From assembly GCA_964017235.1 (NCBI GenBank), contig OZ024936.1:35424040-35488039 (forward strand): a stretch of 64,000 nucleotides of DNA, read 5' to 3'. This document shows positions 12,614-23,310 of the stretch, in pieces. The stretch is from Sabellastarte sp. h YS-2021 (taxonomy: Eukaryota > Annelida > Polychaeta > Sabellida > Sabellidae). The notes beneath the pieces were generated by a model. That model was not told the origin of the DNA and did not search any database. It was given only the letters and a program-made list of their open reading frames with translations. Both the position numbers and the translations under genes were made by a program. The first letter of the stretch is position 1. Every line of letters starts with the position of its first letter.

Positions 12614-13480
12614 TCCAAGTGCTAGTGGATAGGCCCTAAGGCACTACCACAAAGTGGTACGCCCTGCCCAAAAGCAAAACTCTGAACAAGAGTGAACCAA
12701 AAGAGAGAAAGGAGGCATATTGAGGAAGAGAAGTGGTCCACTGGCCAATTAGAAAATGATCAACTGAAAAGTTTCCATCTTGATAGTTTGAAGAACCAGG
12801 AAAAGATCCAAATCTAGGAAAAGATCTAAATCCAATGCTGGTTTCCAGTCTTCTATCTCTTTGTCAAGGAAAAAGGGGCCCTGAGAAAATCAGGTAAAAA
12901 AGAACCCAGACACTTGAACTGCTCCTACGAACAGCAAGTGTGAGGCTGAATGACAAAGAGCAGCATACTTCTGAGGAGAAGCAAAAAAGCTGAAGAAGAT
13001 GAAATCAGGAAAGTGGAATCTGAGAGACCACTGGAATGTGAACCAAGTTATACAATGCTGGAAAAAAGAAAGGCTGCACATAACATTTCAAATAAAAATG
13101 GAAGAAATCAGTTGACCTCCCACTGGCAAGTGGAGGGATCTGGGAGCAAGAGTGAAAAGTTGCAATATACAAATCTATTCTTATCTCCTGAAGGACATCA
13201 ACAAAGAGGTGGAGGCTGAGCCTCTGCCTCTGGAAGGCATTCCACCATCAGAATGTTGGAACCTGGAAAGGAACCACATCCCTAAAGCACTAAGTTAGAG
13301 AGAAGACTCCCTAGTTGGGAGGAGAAAGGTCTTTACTGGTCCAAATTACCCTACCAAGTGACTAGGCACAAGCAAGGGAAATGGATAAAGAAATCTCTCA
13401 AAACAAAGTGCAAAGATGGCTGAAAAAGGCCATAGATCAACCAGCTAAAATGGAGCTGGAAGATCCACTGAATTCTAATT

Positions 13481-15425
13481 CAAATTTGACTTTTATAGCA
13501 TTTAATCTCTGTCATAAAGACAGACTCTAAGGCGCATCACACAAAAAACATTGTTCAATATTCATAAACCAGAGACATTGCATGGGTCAGCACTGCGGAG
13601 AAAGCAGGAGGAGATTGGAAAATGCCTTCGAGACTTGAAAACTGAAGCAAAGTGGGGAATCTCAAGAAACATGCCATCAGATTGACTTCGAAGAGTGTTG
13701 TATGCACTATGTCTGGGTATGAGAAAGGATTCAAAGTATTTGGGATTACCACTAGGTAGGAACTTATAAACAAGCATGGCAGTCTTAAAGCTAGAACGGT
13801 ACTTAATCGGCAACCAATGTAATGCTTTTCTAACTGGAGTGATGTGTGAATACTTGGTGGTGTTGGCAACAATTCTGGCAAGATTGTTTTGAACACATTG
13901 AAGTTTGCGCAGATCCAGAGCTGAGAGACCTCTGAACAGAGAGTTACAGTAATCAAGACGACTACCGACCAGAGCATTGGCAGCCATGAGGGCAGCTTCA
14001 TGTGTCAGATGTCCTCGGAGTCGCTTAAGATCACGGACACTAGCAAAACAAGCCTTGCAGACTTTCATAACATGGCAAGAGAATGAGAAATCTGAATCAA
14101 ACCAGACACCAAGGTTCCTAAGTGCATCTACTGGTGATATAAGATTACCGAGTATATTGACTGGGAAGGAGTGATTAAGTTTTTCATGCTGAGACATAGA
14201 GCCAAACACAATGAATTCGGTCTTATCAGGATTTAGCTTAAGCTTATTTGTAAAGAGCCATCTCTTAACGTCTTCAAGGCAGCATGACAGTTCATCAAGG
14301 GCTGAGGCAGCATTTTTATGTGTGAGATGCACATACAATTGTGTGTCATCAGCATAGAACTGGAAACTAATACCAGGATGATTCTGTATGACTTTACTCA
14401 GAGGAGTGGTATAGAGTGAAAAAAGGATTGGCCCCAGAACAGAGCCTTGAGACACACCATACAATAACTTTTTGGCATCAGATAAATTGACCCTATCTTG
14501 TACACGGTCTGAGAGATAAGACTTGAACCAGTCAAGGACAACCACGCTGACACCAAACCAGGAGCTGAGAGAATCAAGAAGCGTATCATGATCAATAGTA
14601 TCAAACGCTGCTGATTGATCCAAGAGAACGATAGCAGTAGCCTCACTTTTAGCAAAAGCCAGATGAACATCATTCTTAATTGAAAGCAATGCAGAATCTG
14701 TTGAGTGACATAGATTATAGGCAGACTGCCTGACATTCTCTAGTCCATTCACACTAACATGGTCATTCAATTGAGAAGCAACAACACATTCAACAAGTTT
14801 TGATATGAAGCCCAGCCCTAAAACAGGCCTGTAGTTTTTTAAGTCATTTGGTGGTAGTGAAGACTTTTTAATCAATGGGGTTACAATAGCCTTCTTAAAC
14901 TCATCAGGTACAACACCTTCTGACAATGAGCAGTTAACAAGCCTGGTAATAGAGGGCAGTAAAATATCTATACATTCCTTAACAAGAAATGTGGGCCATT
15001 GATCTAATAAACAAGATTTAGAGGGTGACTTCATGATAATTTTTCTAATTTCCTCCTGAGAAACTTGTTTAAAGCAGCTGAAATTAGGCACATTGGGTGG
15101 AGGAGGAAGACCATGACGCTTAGCCACACAAGGGAAATGATGTGTATTCAGGACATAGCTATGGAGTCTGTAGGGGCGTGGTAATGAAGTAAGACCATGA
15201 GCAGACAACGGAATAAACACTTTGGAATCACTGTATCCTGATTTTCTCCAAAACAACAGTAAGAGAAACATCCAGCGGATGGTAGACATTGCACTCCAGT
15301 TCCCTAAACTAAGAACGAGACCGTGAGGAGTAACACCAGTATGCCCTAAGTTATTTTCTATGTGACACAGTTTATCCACTGTAATTCCGTCCCGTGGGCG
15401 ACTCATGGGCACCCTACACTCCTCA
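13481..15425 (-). mobile_element. CR1/L2-like LINE, 5'-truncated copy 1
   Basis: A non-LTR retrotransposon fragment inserted in the DIRS-like element. The 3' tail (13,484-13,560, ACTTTTATAGCATTTAATCT on the + strand) is shared with the LINE at 17.6 kb, which defines the 3' end of the family. The 5' end lies near 15,425, and the endonuclease domain expected upstream of the RT is absent. Confidence 0.75.
13562..15412 (-). CDS. LINE reverse transcriptase (CR1/L2-like), ORF2 fragment
   Basis: An open frame of about 616 codons. RT motifs appear in order: NYRPVLGLGFISKLVE (fingers), LLDQSAAFDTIDHDTLL (motif A with catalytic Asp), GVSQGSVLGPILFSLY (motif B), FYADDTQLYVH (motif C with intact YADD) and NPDKTEFIVFG (motif D). 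A C-terminal region follows with SRLDYCNSLF and LHWLPI, typical of CR1/L2-type elements. The apurinic endonuclease domain is missing, so the copy is 5'-truncated and cannot mobilise alone. The first in-frame ATG is MSRPRDG, a few codons in. The ORF is notably free of stops compared with its host element, so the insertion is younger. Confidence 0.85.
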   Translation of the reverse strand: MPMSRPRDGITVDKLCHIENNLGHTGVTPHGLVLSLGNWSAMSTIRWMFLLLLFWRKSGYSDSKVFIPLSAHGLTSLPRPYRLHSYVLNTHHFPCVAKRHGLPPPPNVPNFSCFKQVSQEEIRKIIMKSPSKSCLLDQWPTFLVKECIDILLPSITRLVNCSLSEGVVPDEFKKAIVTPLIKKSSLPPNDLKNYRPVLGLGFISKLVECVVASQLNDHVSVNGLENVRQSAYNLCHSTDSALLSIKNDVHLAFAKSEATAIVLLDQSAAFDTIDHDTLLDSLSSWFGVSVVVLDWFKSYLSDRVQDRVNLSDAKKLLYGVSQGSVLGPILFSLYTTPLSKVIQNHPGISFQFYADDTQLYVHLTHKNAASALDELSCCLEDVKRWLFTNKLKLNPDKTEFIVFGSMSQHEKLNHSFPVNILGNLISPVDALRNLGVWFDSDFSFSCHVMKVCKACFASVRDLKRLRGHLTHEAALMAANALVGSRLDYCNSLFRGLSALDLRKLQCVQNNLARIVANTTKYSHITPVRKALHWLPIKYRSSFKTAMLVYKFLPSGNPKYFESFLIPRHSAYNTLRSQSDGMFLEIPHFASVFKSRRHFPISSCFLRSADPCNVSGL

Positions 15426-15948
15426 CTGAGCCTCTAGAATAAAAATTGAAAAGATGTCCAAAGCATGGTGGATGAAAAAGACCACTGAGAAGTATTGCCT
15501 GGTCAATCAACTTGAATAAATGATCAATGAAACAGGACTGAAGGAAAAAATCCCACTGTACTAAGGACCCGAAGGTCCATCTTAGATCTCCCCTAATAGC
15601 AGAGGACCTCTGCCTAGGGAAGAGAAGGTCTTAAGAACCCCACCAGGCTAGATCCCAGGTCCGGAAACCTGAGCAAGTCAACCCAAAAACCCTCTGAAGA
15701 GGGTTTGTACCTGGCAAAACTAAGTTTTAGAGGGTAAATTTGGGTAATTATCCAACCTATAAAAGTTAGAATGAGAAGATCCCAAAATGATGAGTGACAG
15801 AAAGTAAGTATCTGGCCTCACGAAAGGAGCTTCTAAGCCTGGAAAAAGTGGATGACTAAGAAAGAAATAAGACTGATCAAAGAGCAGTCAAATTATTCCC
15901 TAATTCTGTTGGACAGGAAGCCTAAGCATCCATAAAGTCTAATGTGGG

Positions 15949-15970
15949 TGTTCCACCACACAACTAAGGC
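15949..15970 (+). repeat. Left terminal inverted repeat of Harbinger
   Basis: It begins TGTTCCACCA and then CACAACTAAGGC. The right terminus, reversed, reads TGTTCCACCA AAGGACTAAGAC, so 10 outer bases match exactly and the ACTAAG core matches further in. Confidence 0.65.
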
Positions 15971-16044
15971 TCCTGATTAAGGGTTTTTGGGGGTCGGTTT
16001 CAAATATTTGCTTAGTCCCAGATGTCCTGTAAGGGTCGGCAGTT

Positions 16045-16104
16045 GTCGGTTGTGGCCGTGAGAGAAATCAAACATGTTTGATATTTCTCACGACCCAAAC
16101 CGAT
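16045..16104. repeat. Subterminal palindrome in Harbinger 5' region
   Basis: An inverted repeat centred on CATG at 16,073-16,076, with inner arms AATCAAACATG / CATGTTTGATATT and outer arms TCGGTTGTGGCCGTGA / TCACGACCCAAACCGA. A related palindrome lies at 31,621-31,652 upstream of another Harbinger-type ORF. Confidence 0.7.
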
Positions 16105-16560
16105 TCTCATTTTCGGCCGACAACAAAATATCCAGTCCCAGGCTTCCTCAGGCCTCCTCAGACCCAAATTTATACAGTCCTATGTTGTCCGAGGCCACCT
16201 GCATCCCTTAGTCCCAGGTGTCCGTAGCTTAGTCCCAGGAAGCCTGTTTGGCAGTCCCCGACTCATAACAGATCTTTGAAGTTTCATGCGTGTGAAAGAG
16301 AATCGGTTTCATTAGTCCCGGGAAGCCTCAGACTGTCTCAGGTGTCCTGGAACTAAGAAATCTGGGTCTGGGACTAAGCCCCGACTAAGAGAAGCCAACC
16401 CTAACCAATCCAAGTCGGCCTCCTCAGGCCGCCTGGGACAACACAAATTTAGTCCGCGACGGTCTGAGAACGCCCCAGGAGGCCTGGGACTAAGGACCGA
16501 TTAAGAGCCGTCTGTTTTCCATGCGTCGGAAATTAAAACGAGGCAATGAGGGGGTCTGGG

Positions 16561-16575
16561 ACTATATAAGCGACA
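16561..16575 (+). promoter_or_regulatory. TATA box of Harbinger + strand gene
   Basis: CTATATAAG at about 16,562 lies roughly 175 bases upstream of the ATG at 16,740. The related fragment at 32,046 has the same CTATATAAGG at a similar distance from its ATG. Confidence 0.5.
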
Positions 16576-16739
16576 CATTCTCGTTGTTACTGACTGGTTG
16601 GCTACTGAGAGACGTGTGTCTCTGTTTTGTAGGGTTTTCATTTTTTTAAATATCATATAATACTTGAGCTAAAGGCAAATTTTACAGTTAGGAGACACAT
16701 TTTACTTTTTAACTTTTTTTATTGCAATTGACTGGCGTT

Positions 16740-17450
16740 ATGAGGAAAGAGAAAGGAGGGAAGAGAGGAAAGAAGAAGATGGATGAGAGACAAGAGGAGA
16801 GGGAGAAGGAAAGTGGAGAGGTGGAGGAAAGGATTGAGGAAAGGACGGAGGAGGGTACAGAGGAGGGTACACAAGAGATTGAGGAGCGATTTCAACTTAC
16901 TGAGGAAGCTTGCGAGGAAGAAGAGAGGTGTGAGGAGGATTTAGAGAGTCATTCGGCAGCCAAGTGAGCCAGGGTCTGTTCAACTTTTACTGACAGCCAA
17001 GAAACTGCAATTGTGGAGTTTGTGAAGGAGCATCCAGAGTTCTATGACAAGGAGCATGCACGTTTCCATAACAGACAGAAGAAGGAGGCTCTCTGGGCAG
17101 AAATATCTGCAAAACTGAAGCTCCAGCACTTTGATGTCAGAAGATGGTTCGAATCTCATCGAACGTGTTATGGCAAGCTGTCAAAACTACAATCTGGCCA
17201 AGCCCCAAGGGATATGATTAAGAGACAGTCCTGGGTCTACCAGCAGATGGGTTTCCTTAAGACCCATATCAGACGAAAGGGGGCCAGCAGAAGTTCAGGG
17301 TTCGAGGCCGGTCCAAATACCAGCAAGCAGGACGAATCTCGTGGGTCTACTACTGATACAGAACACCTCAAGTCCAGTGTCCTCAGGGAGAGTAGGAGTC
17401 AACCTATGTTCACATCTACACCCGTTTCAAAAGACTCTGAGGAGCTTTAG
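16740..17450 (+). pseudogene. Harbinger MADF/Myb-like DNA-binding protein, broken
   Basis: From the ATG at 16,740 a Lys/Glu-rich stretch (about 75 residues) runs to an in-frame TGA at 16,965-16,967. The same frame then continues as TFTDSQETAIVEFVKEHPEF, KKEALWAEIS and VRRWFESHRTCYGKL, a MADF/trihelix-type DNA-binding domain, up to 17,450. A frameshift follows: a Ser/Thr/Gln-rich tail continues in another frame to about 17,630, where a LINE interrupts it. Harbinger elements commonly encode such a partner that recruits the transposase to the element's ends and to the nucleus. Here a nonsense codon, a frameshift and the insertion make it a pseudogene. Confidence 0.75.
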
Positions 17451-17630
17451 AGATATTGAAAGTATCAAGAGCAACCGCAGACGTCAACCACTACCAAGAA
17501 GATCAGCCACTATTACCACGGAGTCCCAGAGGGTCGGGCTACTGCCAACAACCACTCAACAGGCGTCTACTTCCACCCAAGCAGCAGCTAGCAGCAGTTA
17601 CATGTACTACACACCAAGCCCCTTGGCTTT

Positions 17631-19276
17631 CCAATTCCAATTCAACTTTTATAGCGCTTAATCTCTGCCAAAGTGACAGACTCTAAGGTGCAACATCATA
17701 CGCATAGTCACAAAAAATCATTGTCCTTATCCATAGCAATGTTCGACATCATGGAGAACGCCATATGGGGTGGAAAATACTAAGGAGGATAAGCTTGGTA
17801 GAATAGGTATGCCTTAAGTTTTTTCTGAAGGAAGCAATAGAAGTGGCAGATCGTACATCATCTGGGAGTTCATTCCATATTTTGGGAGCATCATATGCAA
17901 AGCTTAGACCAAACTGCATTGTGGATTTGTAAATAGATGGTTGGTATTGAGGAACATGTAGAATTATACCATCAGATTGACTCAACCGAGTATTATAGGC
18001 ACTTTGAGGAATGGGCTGAAATATTTTGGACAGTTAGTATGTAGGTATTTGTACACCAGCAAGGCAGTCTTGAAGATGCAACAGTGCCTTATGGGTAGCC
18101 AGTGAAGGGTTTTTCTTAGTGGAGTGGTATGAGAAAGACAAGTGGCTCTACAAACAGCTCTGGCCAGACTGTTTTGAATGCATTGTAGCTTGCGTAGGTT
18201 AGAAACAGATAGATCCCTAAACAAGGAGTTACAGTAGTCAGGTCTACTCCCCACAAGTGCATTTGCAGCCATAAGAGCAGCATCACAAGTCAAGTACTTT
18301 CGAATTTGTCTAAGATCCCTCATCTGGATGAAACAAAGTTTACATACACTTTTAACATGTTTGGTGAAGGAAAAGTCTGAGTCAAACCAGACACCCAAAT
18401 TCTTAACGGCATCTGAAGGTATCAGTGATTCACCCAATATGTTTACTGGAAAGAATGGGTTTAACTTATCTTGTTGAGACTTGGAGCCAAATATAATGAA
18501 GTCGGTCTTATCGGCATTCAGCATTAGTTTATTTGCGCACAACCACAGTTTGACATCTTCGAGACACTTCCCTAGCCGATCGAAGGCAATTTTTGCATTT
18601 TTGTGTGTCAGGTGAATAAACAGCTGGGTGTCATCAGCATAGAAATGAAATTTGACATCTGTATGTTTAGAGATTACTTTGCTCAAAGGTGTGGTATACA
18701 ACGAAAAAAGAAAAGGACCAAGAACTGAACCTTGAGGAACCCCAAACTTACGCTTACTAGTCTCAGAGAGAACAGAGCCAATCTTGATGCATTGGGTACA
18801 ATCAGAAAGGTATGACTTGAACAAATCAAGGCATCTACCCCCGACACCGAACCATTTTCTAAAGCAATCAAGGAGTTTGTCATGATCAATCGTGTCAAAA
18901 GCTGCAGATTGATCCAGCTCCACCACAGCTGTTGCCTCACCTCTGGCTAGAGATAGGTGAATCTGATTCTTTATAGACAAAAGAGCTGTTTCAGTTGAAT
19001 GGCCACGTCTATAGGCAGATTGATTCTCATTTTCCAACCCATGGAGAGAGACATGTCTACTCAGTTGTGAGGCAACTACACGTTCCACAAGTTTTGAGAT
19101 GAAGCTCAGCCCAGACACAGGGCGATAGTTCTTTAGATCGTCTTTTGATAAAGAAGATTTCTTTATCAGTGGAGTGACAACAGCACTTTTGAAGCCATCT
19201 GGGACAGCACCTTCCGACAAAGAACAATTCACAGGTTTTGTGATAGAAGGAAGCAGTATATCAAGGCAATCCTAAC
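17631..19276 (-). mobile_element. CR1/L2-like LINE, 5'-truncated copy 2, inside Harbinger
   Basis: The 3' tail (17,643-17,735) matches that of copy 1. A possible 7-bp target duplication TGGCTTT flanks it (17,624-17,630 and 19,277-19,283). After the right copy, the Ser/Pro-rich Harbinger frame appears to resume (GTPPSVLT). The insertion is therefore younger than the Harbinger. Confidence 0.7.
17749..19232 (-). pseudogene. LINE reverse transcriptase, copy 2, frameshifted near the 3' end
   Basis: The main open stretch (19,232-17,982, about 416 codons) has NYRPVSGLSFISKLVE, ELDQSAAFDTIDHDKLL (motif A), GVPQGSVLGPFLFSLY (motif B), FYADDTQLFIH (motif C) and NADKTDFIIFG. It is close to copy 1 and belongs to the same family. 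The C-terminal 78 codons (17,985-17,749, KIWNELPDDVRSATSIASF) are in a different frame after a frameshift near 17,985. The 5' truncation removes the endonuclease and the first RT block. Confidence 0.8.
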
Positions 19277-20174
19277 TGGCTTTGGCACCCCTCCATCAGT
19301 TCTAACAGTACAGGATGAGGGCAGCAGACACAAGTGGAATACTAAGCCAGCTACCAGATCTATCATCTACACAGATTATTGAGCAGCCTCAGCAGCAGCA
19401 GCAGCCGCAACTCTTTACTATCACCACTACAGCACCGCCTCAACAGTAGCAGCCTCCTCAGTAGCCATCCAGTCAGGGCGGGTCTTTGACCTGCCAGGCC
19501 CTTTTCAGGGCTACCCAAATATTCCAAAAACAATTATTCAAGCTGCAAGTTATTTCATTTCACCTCCCAAAACATAACAGTTCAGTACAGATACTGATCA
19601 CAAAACACCTACACCACCCCAAACATGAAACAAATAACCCATGGTACCACACATAACCAAAAAAGACCACATAGAAAAAAAATAAATAAACTCCCAATAT
19701 GGGCAATAATCTGCCCATTTTTAGCTTAAAATCCATGGGATTGGTTAAATTCTTTAATAAAAAAGTCCAACACTTACACCATCCCTAGAGTTAAAAGGCA
19801 TTCCCACATACTTACCAACCCACAAACACACAAAGCCAATACCAAACCTAACCCCCATCTAAGAAACACACAAACCAAATACCAAACATAACCACCAACC
19901 AAGAAACAGACAAACCCAATAGCCAAACAGAACCCAAACCAAAGAACTGACAAACTATTTTGCCAACATAACCCCCCCCCCTCCCCATCATTGTAAAGGA
20001 AACCTGTTTGGTGGTTATATTTCCTAAAGATTTGTGAACTGGAGTAAAAGATTTTAATTTTAAGATTTCCAGGAAAACCTTTGTTTCAAATATATTTCCC
20101 CCCAAAAAAGCCAAATGAAGTAAAATTAGGATATAGCTTTTAAAACATATGAAATATTTATTCCATTTAGAAAG

Positions 20175-21335
20175 TTATGTTTTGCTTTGTGTGTTAGTTG
20201 GGTGAATTATGGTCACATCATCATCAGCAGCAGCAGCAGCATCATCATCAGCATCATCATCATCATCTCCAGACTCTTGAGCACCATGTTGACCTTGATA
20301 CTGGCTTCTCAGTATGTTGTGCAGAACCACACAGGTCATGACCACATCCCTGACTGTTTCTGGGGGTAGTTCAATAGTGGTCAACATCACTCTGAATCTT
20401 GGGACCAGGATGCCAAAAGCGTTCTCAACAACTCTCCTGCCCCTTGATATTCTGTAGTTGGCAATCCTTTCCTCTCTGGTTAAAATCCTTCTGCCATAGG
20501 GTTTCATGAGCCAGGTCTTCAGGGCAAATGCATCATCTGCCAGGATGAAGTAGGGGACATCACTACCACCCTGGGTTATAGGAGCTGAGTCAGGGAAGCC
20601 TATCCTACTATCCTCAATCCTCCTCTTCAGCTGACAGGCATTAAATATCTGGGCATCTGAGCAAGATCCAGCTGTACCCATCTGAATTTGTACTGCCCAT
20701 CTACCAAGGCCAACATTACTATGGAAAAGAACCCCTTGTAGTTGTGGTACAGGGCTCCAGAGTTCTTGGGTTTCTTCAGGGCCACATGCTTTCCATCAAG
20801 GGTTCCCAGGGCATGTGGAACATTCCACCTGATCCTGAATTCCCTTTCCAGTTCTTTCCACTCATCTGGAGTAGTAGGACATCTGAGGTACTCTCTGGTG
20901 ACCTCATCCTGGATGGCCCTGCAAACTTGGAAATGGTGGATCTGCCAACGCTGAACTGACAGGATAATGATGTGTAGGACTCTCCAGTGGCCAGGTATCT
21001 GATGGTGAGGGCTAACTTCTCCCCAACACTGATAGGAGCTCTGTAGTTGGTGGCCTGCCTGGCTAGATGTGGTTCCAGTCTGGTCTTTATTATTTCAAAG
21101 AATTCTGGGGTCATCCTCATATAGTTGGTGTATCCTGGAATGTCTGTGGCATACAGTTCAGTAATAATGTTGTGGTAGGCTCCCCTCTCCTCTCTCTGCA
21201 GTAGCCATGGCCTGACTGGTATGTATGACTGGTGGTGCTGGTGGTGGTGGTGTTGCTTGTGGTGGTTGCTGTGGTCGATGTAGAAATAGCAAATACATCA
21301 TTAAGTTGTAAGTTGTTGCTGTAGCTGTCTTCCAT
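20175..21335 (-). pseudogene. HARBI1-like DDE transposase, frameshifted
   Basis: Reading the minus strand, an N-terminal Ser/Thr-rich leader starts at 21,335. 21,120-20,776 then encodes MTPEFFEIIKTRLEPHLARQ and a helix-turn-helix-like YTSLSCQFSVGRSTISKF. 20,681-20,175 encodes the nuclease end: MGTAGSCSDAQIF (around the first acidic residue), PYFILADDAFALKTWLMKPY (second Asp), RISRGRRVVENAFGIL (catalytic Glu) and VLHNILR. At least two frameshifts separate these parts. The product would cut and paste the element; this copy should be inactive. The C-terminus is an Asp/Ala-rich tract encoded by a (CAT/CAG)n microsatellite at about 20,217-20,269. Confidence 0.82.
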
Positions 21336-21703
21336 TAAAAGGTGGCATCCTGCTGTGTTCCCATAAAAGTAATGATGTTTAGATCGCAGAATTTATATAT
21401 ACCCAGAAAATCCAGCTTTTCTGCAAAAACAAGAATCGGCGATTGTGGTCTGGGGAAGACTGAGGAGGCCTGAGGACACCTGAGGACGCCGGGACTTAAT
21501 CGGGGGTTAGTCAGGGCTTAGTCCCAGGAGGCCTGAGGTGTCTTGGGACCCAGTTGGTATGTGTACGACAGGTGGTTGAAACCGACCAGAAAACTGGCTT
21601 AATCGGTTCTTAGTCCCAGACCAGTCGGAGACTGTCTGGGGCCGCCTGGGGCCTCCTTTTTTTTCACCGACTCTCCACGATTAACGGTCCCAGACAGGAT
21701 CGG

Positions 21704-21725
21704 GTCTTAGTCCTTTGGTGGAACA
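21704..21725 (-). repeat. Right terminal inverted repeat of Harbinger
   Basis: The reverse complement starts TGTTCCACCA and shares ACTAAG with the left end. It is followed by GGGG on the + strand, consistent with a GGG target duplication. Confidence 0.65.
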
Positions 21726-22558
21726 GGGGCATAACAGACTGGCACCAAAAATGTTGGAATAGGGTCCCTGAAGTCTGCCTAAAGGTTAACTAAAGACAGA
21801 GGGACACCAACATACCCAAAAGGGAGATATGTCCATTGGAAATCAGATCTAAAAAATGGTGAAAATGCAATAGGAAGCTGTTGAGTAACAGAAGATTTCC
21901 ACCAAGCCCCAAACAAAAATTTTCTAGATTTAGAAAATGAATGGAGCTGTGTTTAGGAAGTAGCAAAATCAGTTGGATTCAACTGATAAACTCTTCTTAA
22001 GGGACCCTGAACAAAAAATGGTCTTGAGAAAGTAATCCCAGCCCAAAAAGACAGCCTGATTAGGCTGAGCCTTAGGCACAAAAGAGGCCAAAAGACTGAA
22101 AATAGACTGAGAAAGCAAATGACCAACTGACAAATTTTGAATGTAGGAAACCAGTAACAGTGAGATGGATCTCCAAAGGTGGATGACAAAGTCATCCCCA
22201 AGAGCCGTAAACCACCATCCTCCAGAATTGAAGGTGGGGAAAGGCTGAAATGGAGACCCTGGGCTCAGAATTGAACCCCAAAACACTGAAACCAGGATCC
22301 GTATCCCAGAAATGTCAAATGAAAGGGCTTGTAAAAATAATGAACCTTGAATGGTAGGTAGTATATACCGTAATGTTACGCTATGAAATATGCATTAACA
22401 AAGGGAATTATTACATATAATGCTCTGAAAGAATAATAATCAAAGAATTATGAAAAAGGAATGCATAAACAAACCTGGAAATGCTGTAATCACTGAGAAA
22501 ATGAATATTTTCAAACAACCGATAGGTTGACCTCCGTTTTAAGTATGACGTCATAGTA

Positions 22559-22890
22559 ATGTGACCTGGTGAGATGATTTGTATGAAGCTAAAAAATAAG
22601 GTCAAATACGCAGTGAAACGAAGAATTTTGTGTTAAGAATGATGGCAAACCTAAATTGGCAATTATAAAGCCAGTAGAAGTGAAGATATGAAATAATTCA
22701 CCGCGGAAATAGCTATTTCCAAAGGAAATCCAATATTCTGACACCATGTGACCTGATGAGCGATAATAAAATCTTTGTAACTATGTGAAAACAATGCACA
22801 CTCAAGTTGACAATACGGTCAAAATATGTGGTGAAACAGAATTTCGTGGAAAGAATGAAGGAAAGCTGTAAATTAGAATTATAATGCCTG
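22559..22890. repeat. Imperfect ~185-bp tandem repeat
   Basis: Units begin GTGACCTGGTGAG (22,560) and GTGACCTGATGAG (22,748). Both pass through GTGAAAC, AAGAATGA and GCC(A/T)GTAGAAGTG. They sit at the presumed 5' side of the DIRS-like element and carry no coding capacity that I can see. Confidence 0.6.
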
Positions 22891-23095
22891 TAGAAGTGCA
22901 TAAAACGAATTAATTTACAAAGGAAATCAATATTGCACAATATACAATAAATTCACCAGAAATCGAAGTAAAGGGTAAATGAAATGGAGGAAAGGTGAAT
23001 AAAACAGCAAAGAAGTACTCACAGAGCAACAAAAGCGTGTAAATGCAGGTCTTTTGAGATTTAGCAAAAACGCCTGTTGAGACATCAACCACCAC

Positions 23096-23310
23096 AAAAA
23101 GAAAGAACTATTTCTGTATTACTGCTCATGGCAGAGTGAATTAGGTCACCAGGGGTCAAAAATAGCAAGTATATAGGTTTAAAGAGGGTCTCCCCTCATA
23201 TTTTAAATTCTATGTATGGTATATGTGGCGGTCACCGAACGCCAAGCCACGCTTACCCAAGTGTTTTCATATGGTAGAGTATATAACATTTTTATGAAAT
23301 AAAAGTACTA
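23096..23310. repeat. Right inverted terminal repeat of the DIRS-like element
   Basis: This is the reverse complement of 9775-9980 with scattered substitutions. It lies immediately outside a region with an imperfect tandem repeat (22,559-22,890). Confidence 0.8.

Larger units (their letters stand above)
15949..21725. mobile_element. PIF/Harbinger DNA transposon with nested LINE
   Basis: The termini are TGTTCCACCA at 15,949 and its complement ending at 21,725. Similarity continues inward (ACTAAG at both ends). GGG flanks both sides (15,946-15,948 and 21,726-21,728), giving a possible 3-bp target duplication. Inside are convergent genes, as is usual for Harbinger elements: a MADF/Myb-like DNA-binding protein on + and a HARBI1-like DDE nuclease on -. 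Both are broken. Subterminal sequence at both ends is rich in repeated GGACTAAG/CCTGAGG-like words, probably transposase-binding repeats. It inserted into the DIRS-like element. Confidence 0.8.
9775..23310 (-). mobile_element. Degenerate DIRS-type retroelement hosting nested insertions
   Basis: About 200 bp at 9775-9980 recur in reverse complement at 23,096-23,310 (shared landmarks: AACACTTGGGTAAGC, GGTGACCGCCACATA, CCCTGGTGACCTAAT). A further stretch at 10,054-10,160 is complementary to the outer left end, as expected for the internal complementary region of DIRS elements. Degenerate minus-strand reading frames run in DIRS order: RT/RNase H-like at about 12.6-12.2 kb, the tyrosine-recombinase N-part at 11.87-11.37 kb, and the C-part with a 'KAHDV' H-x-x-R-like box at 10.77-10.57 kb. 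The body is purine-rich on the + strand. A LINE and a Harbinger interrupt it. The inverted repeat is clear; assignment to DIRS rather than a TIR DNA transposon is inference. Confidence 0.55.

Noticed and set aside
20217..20269. CAG/CAT microsatellite as an independent repeat locus
   Set aside because: It encodes the Asp/Ala-rich tail of the transposase pseudogene, so it is noted there.
22747..22770. CTGATGAG in the tandem repeat as a hammerhead core
   Set aside because: The sister repeat has CTGGTGAG and no stem II/GAAA arrangement follows.
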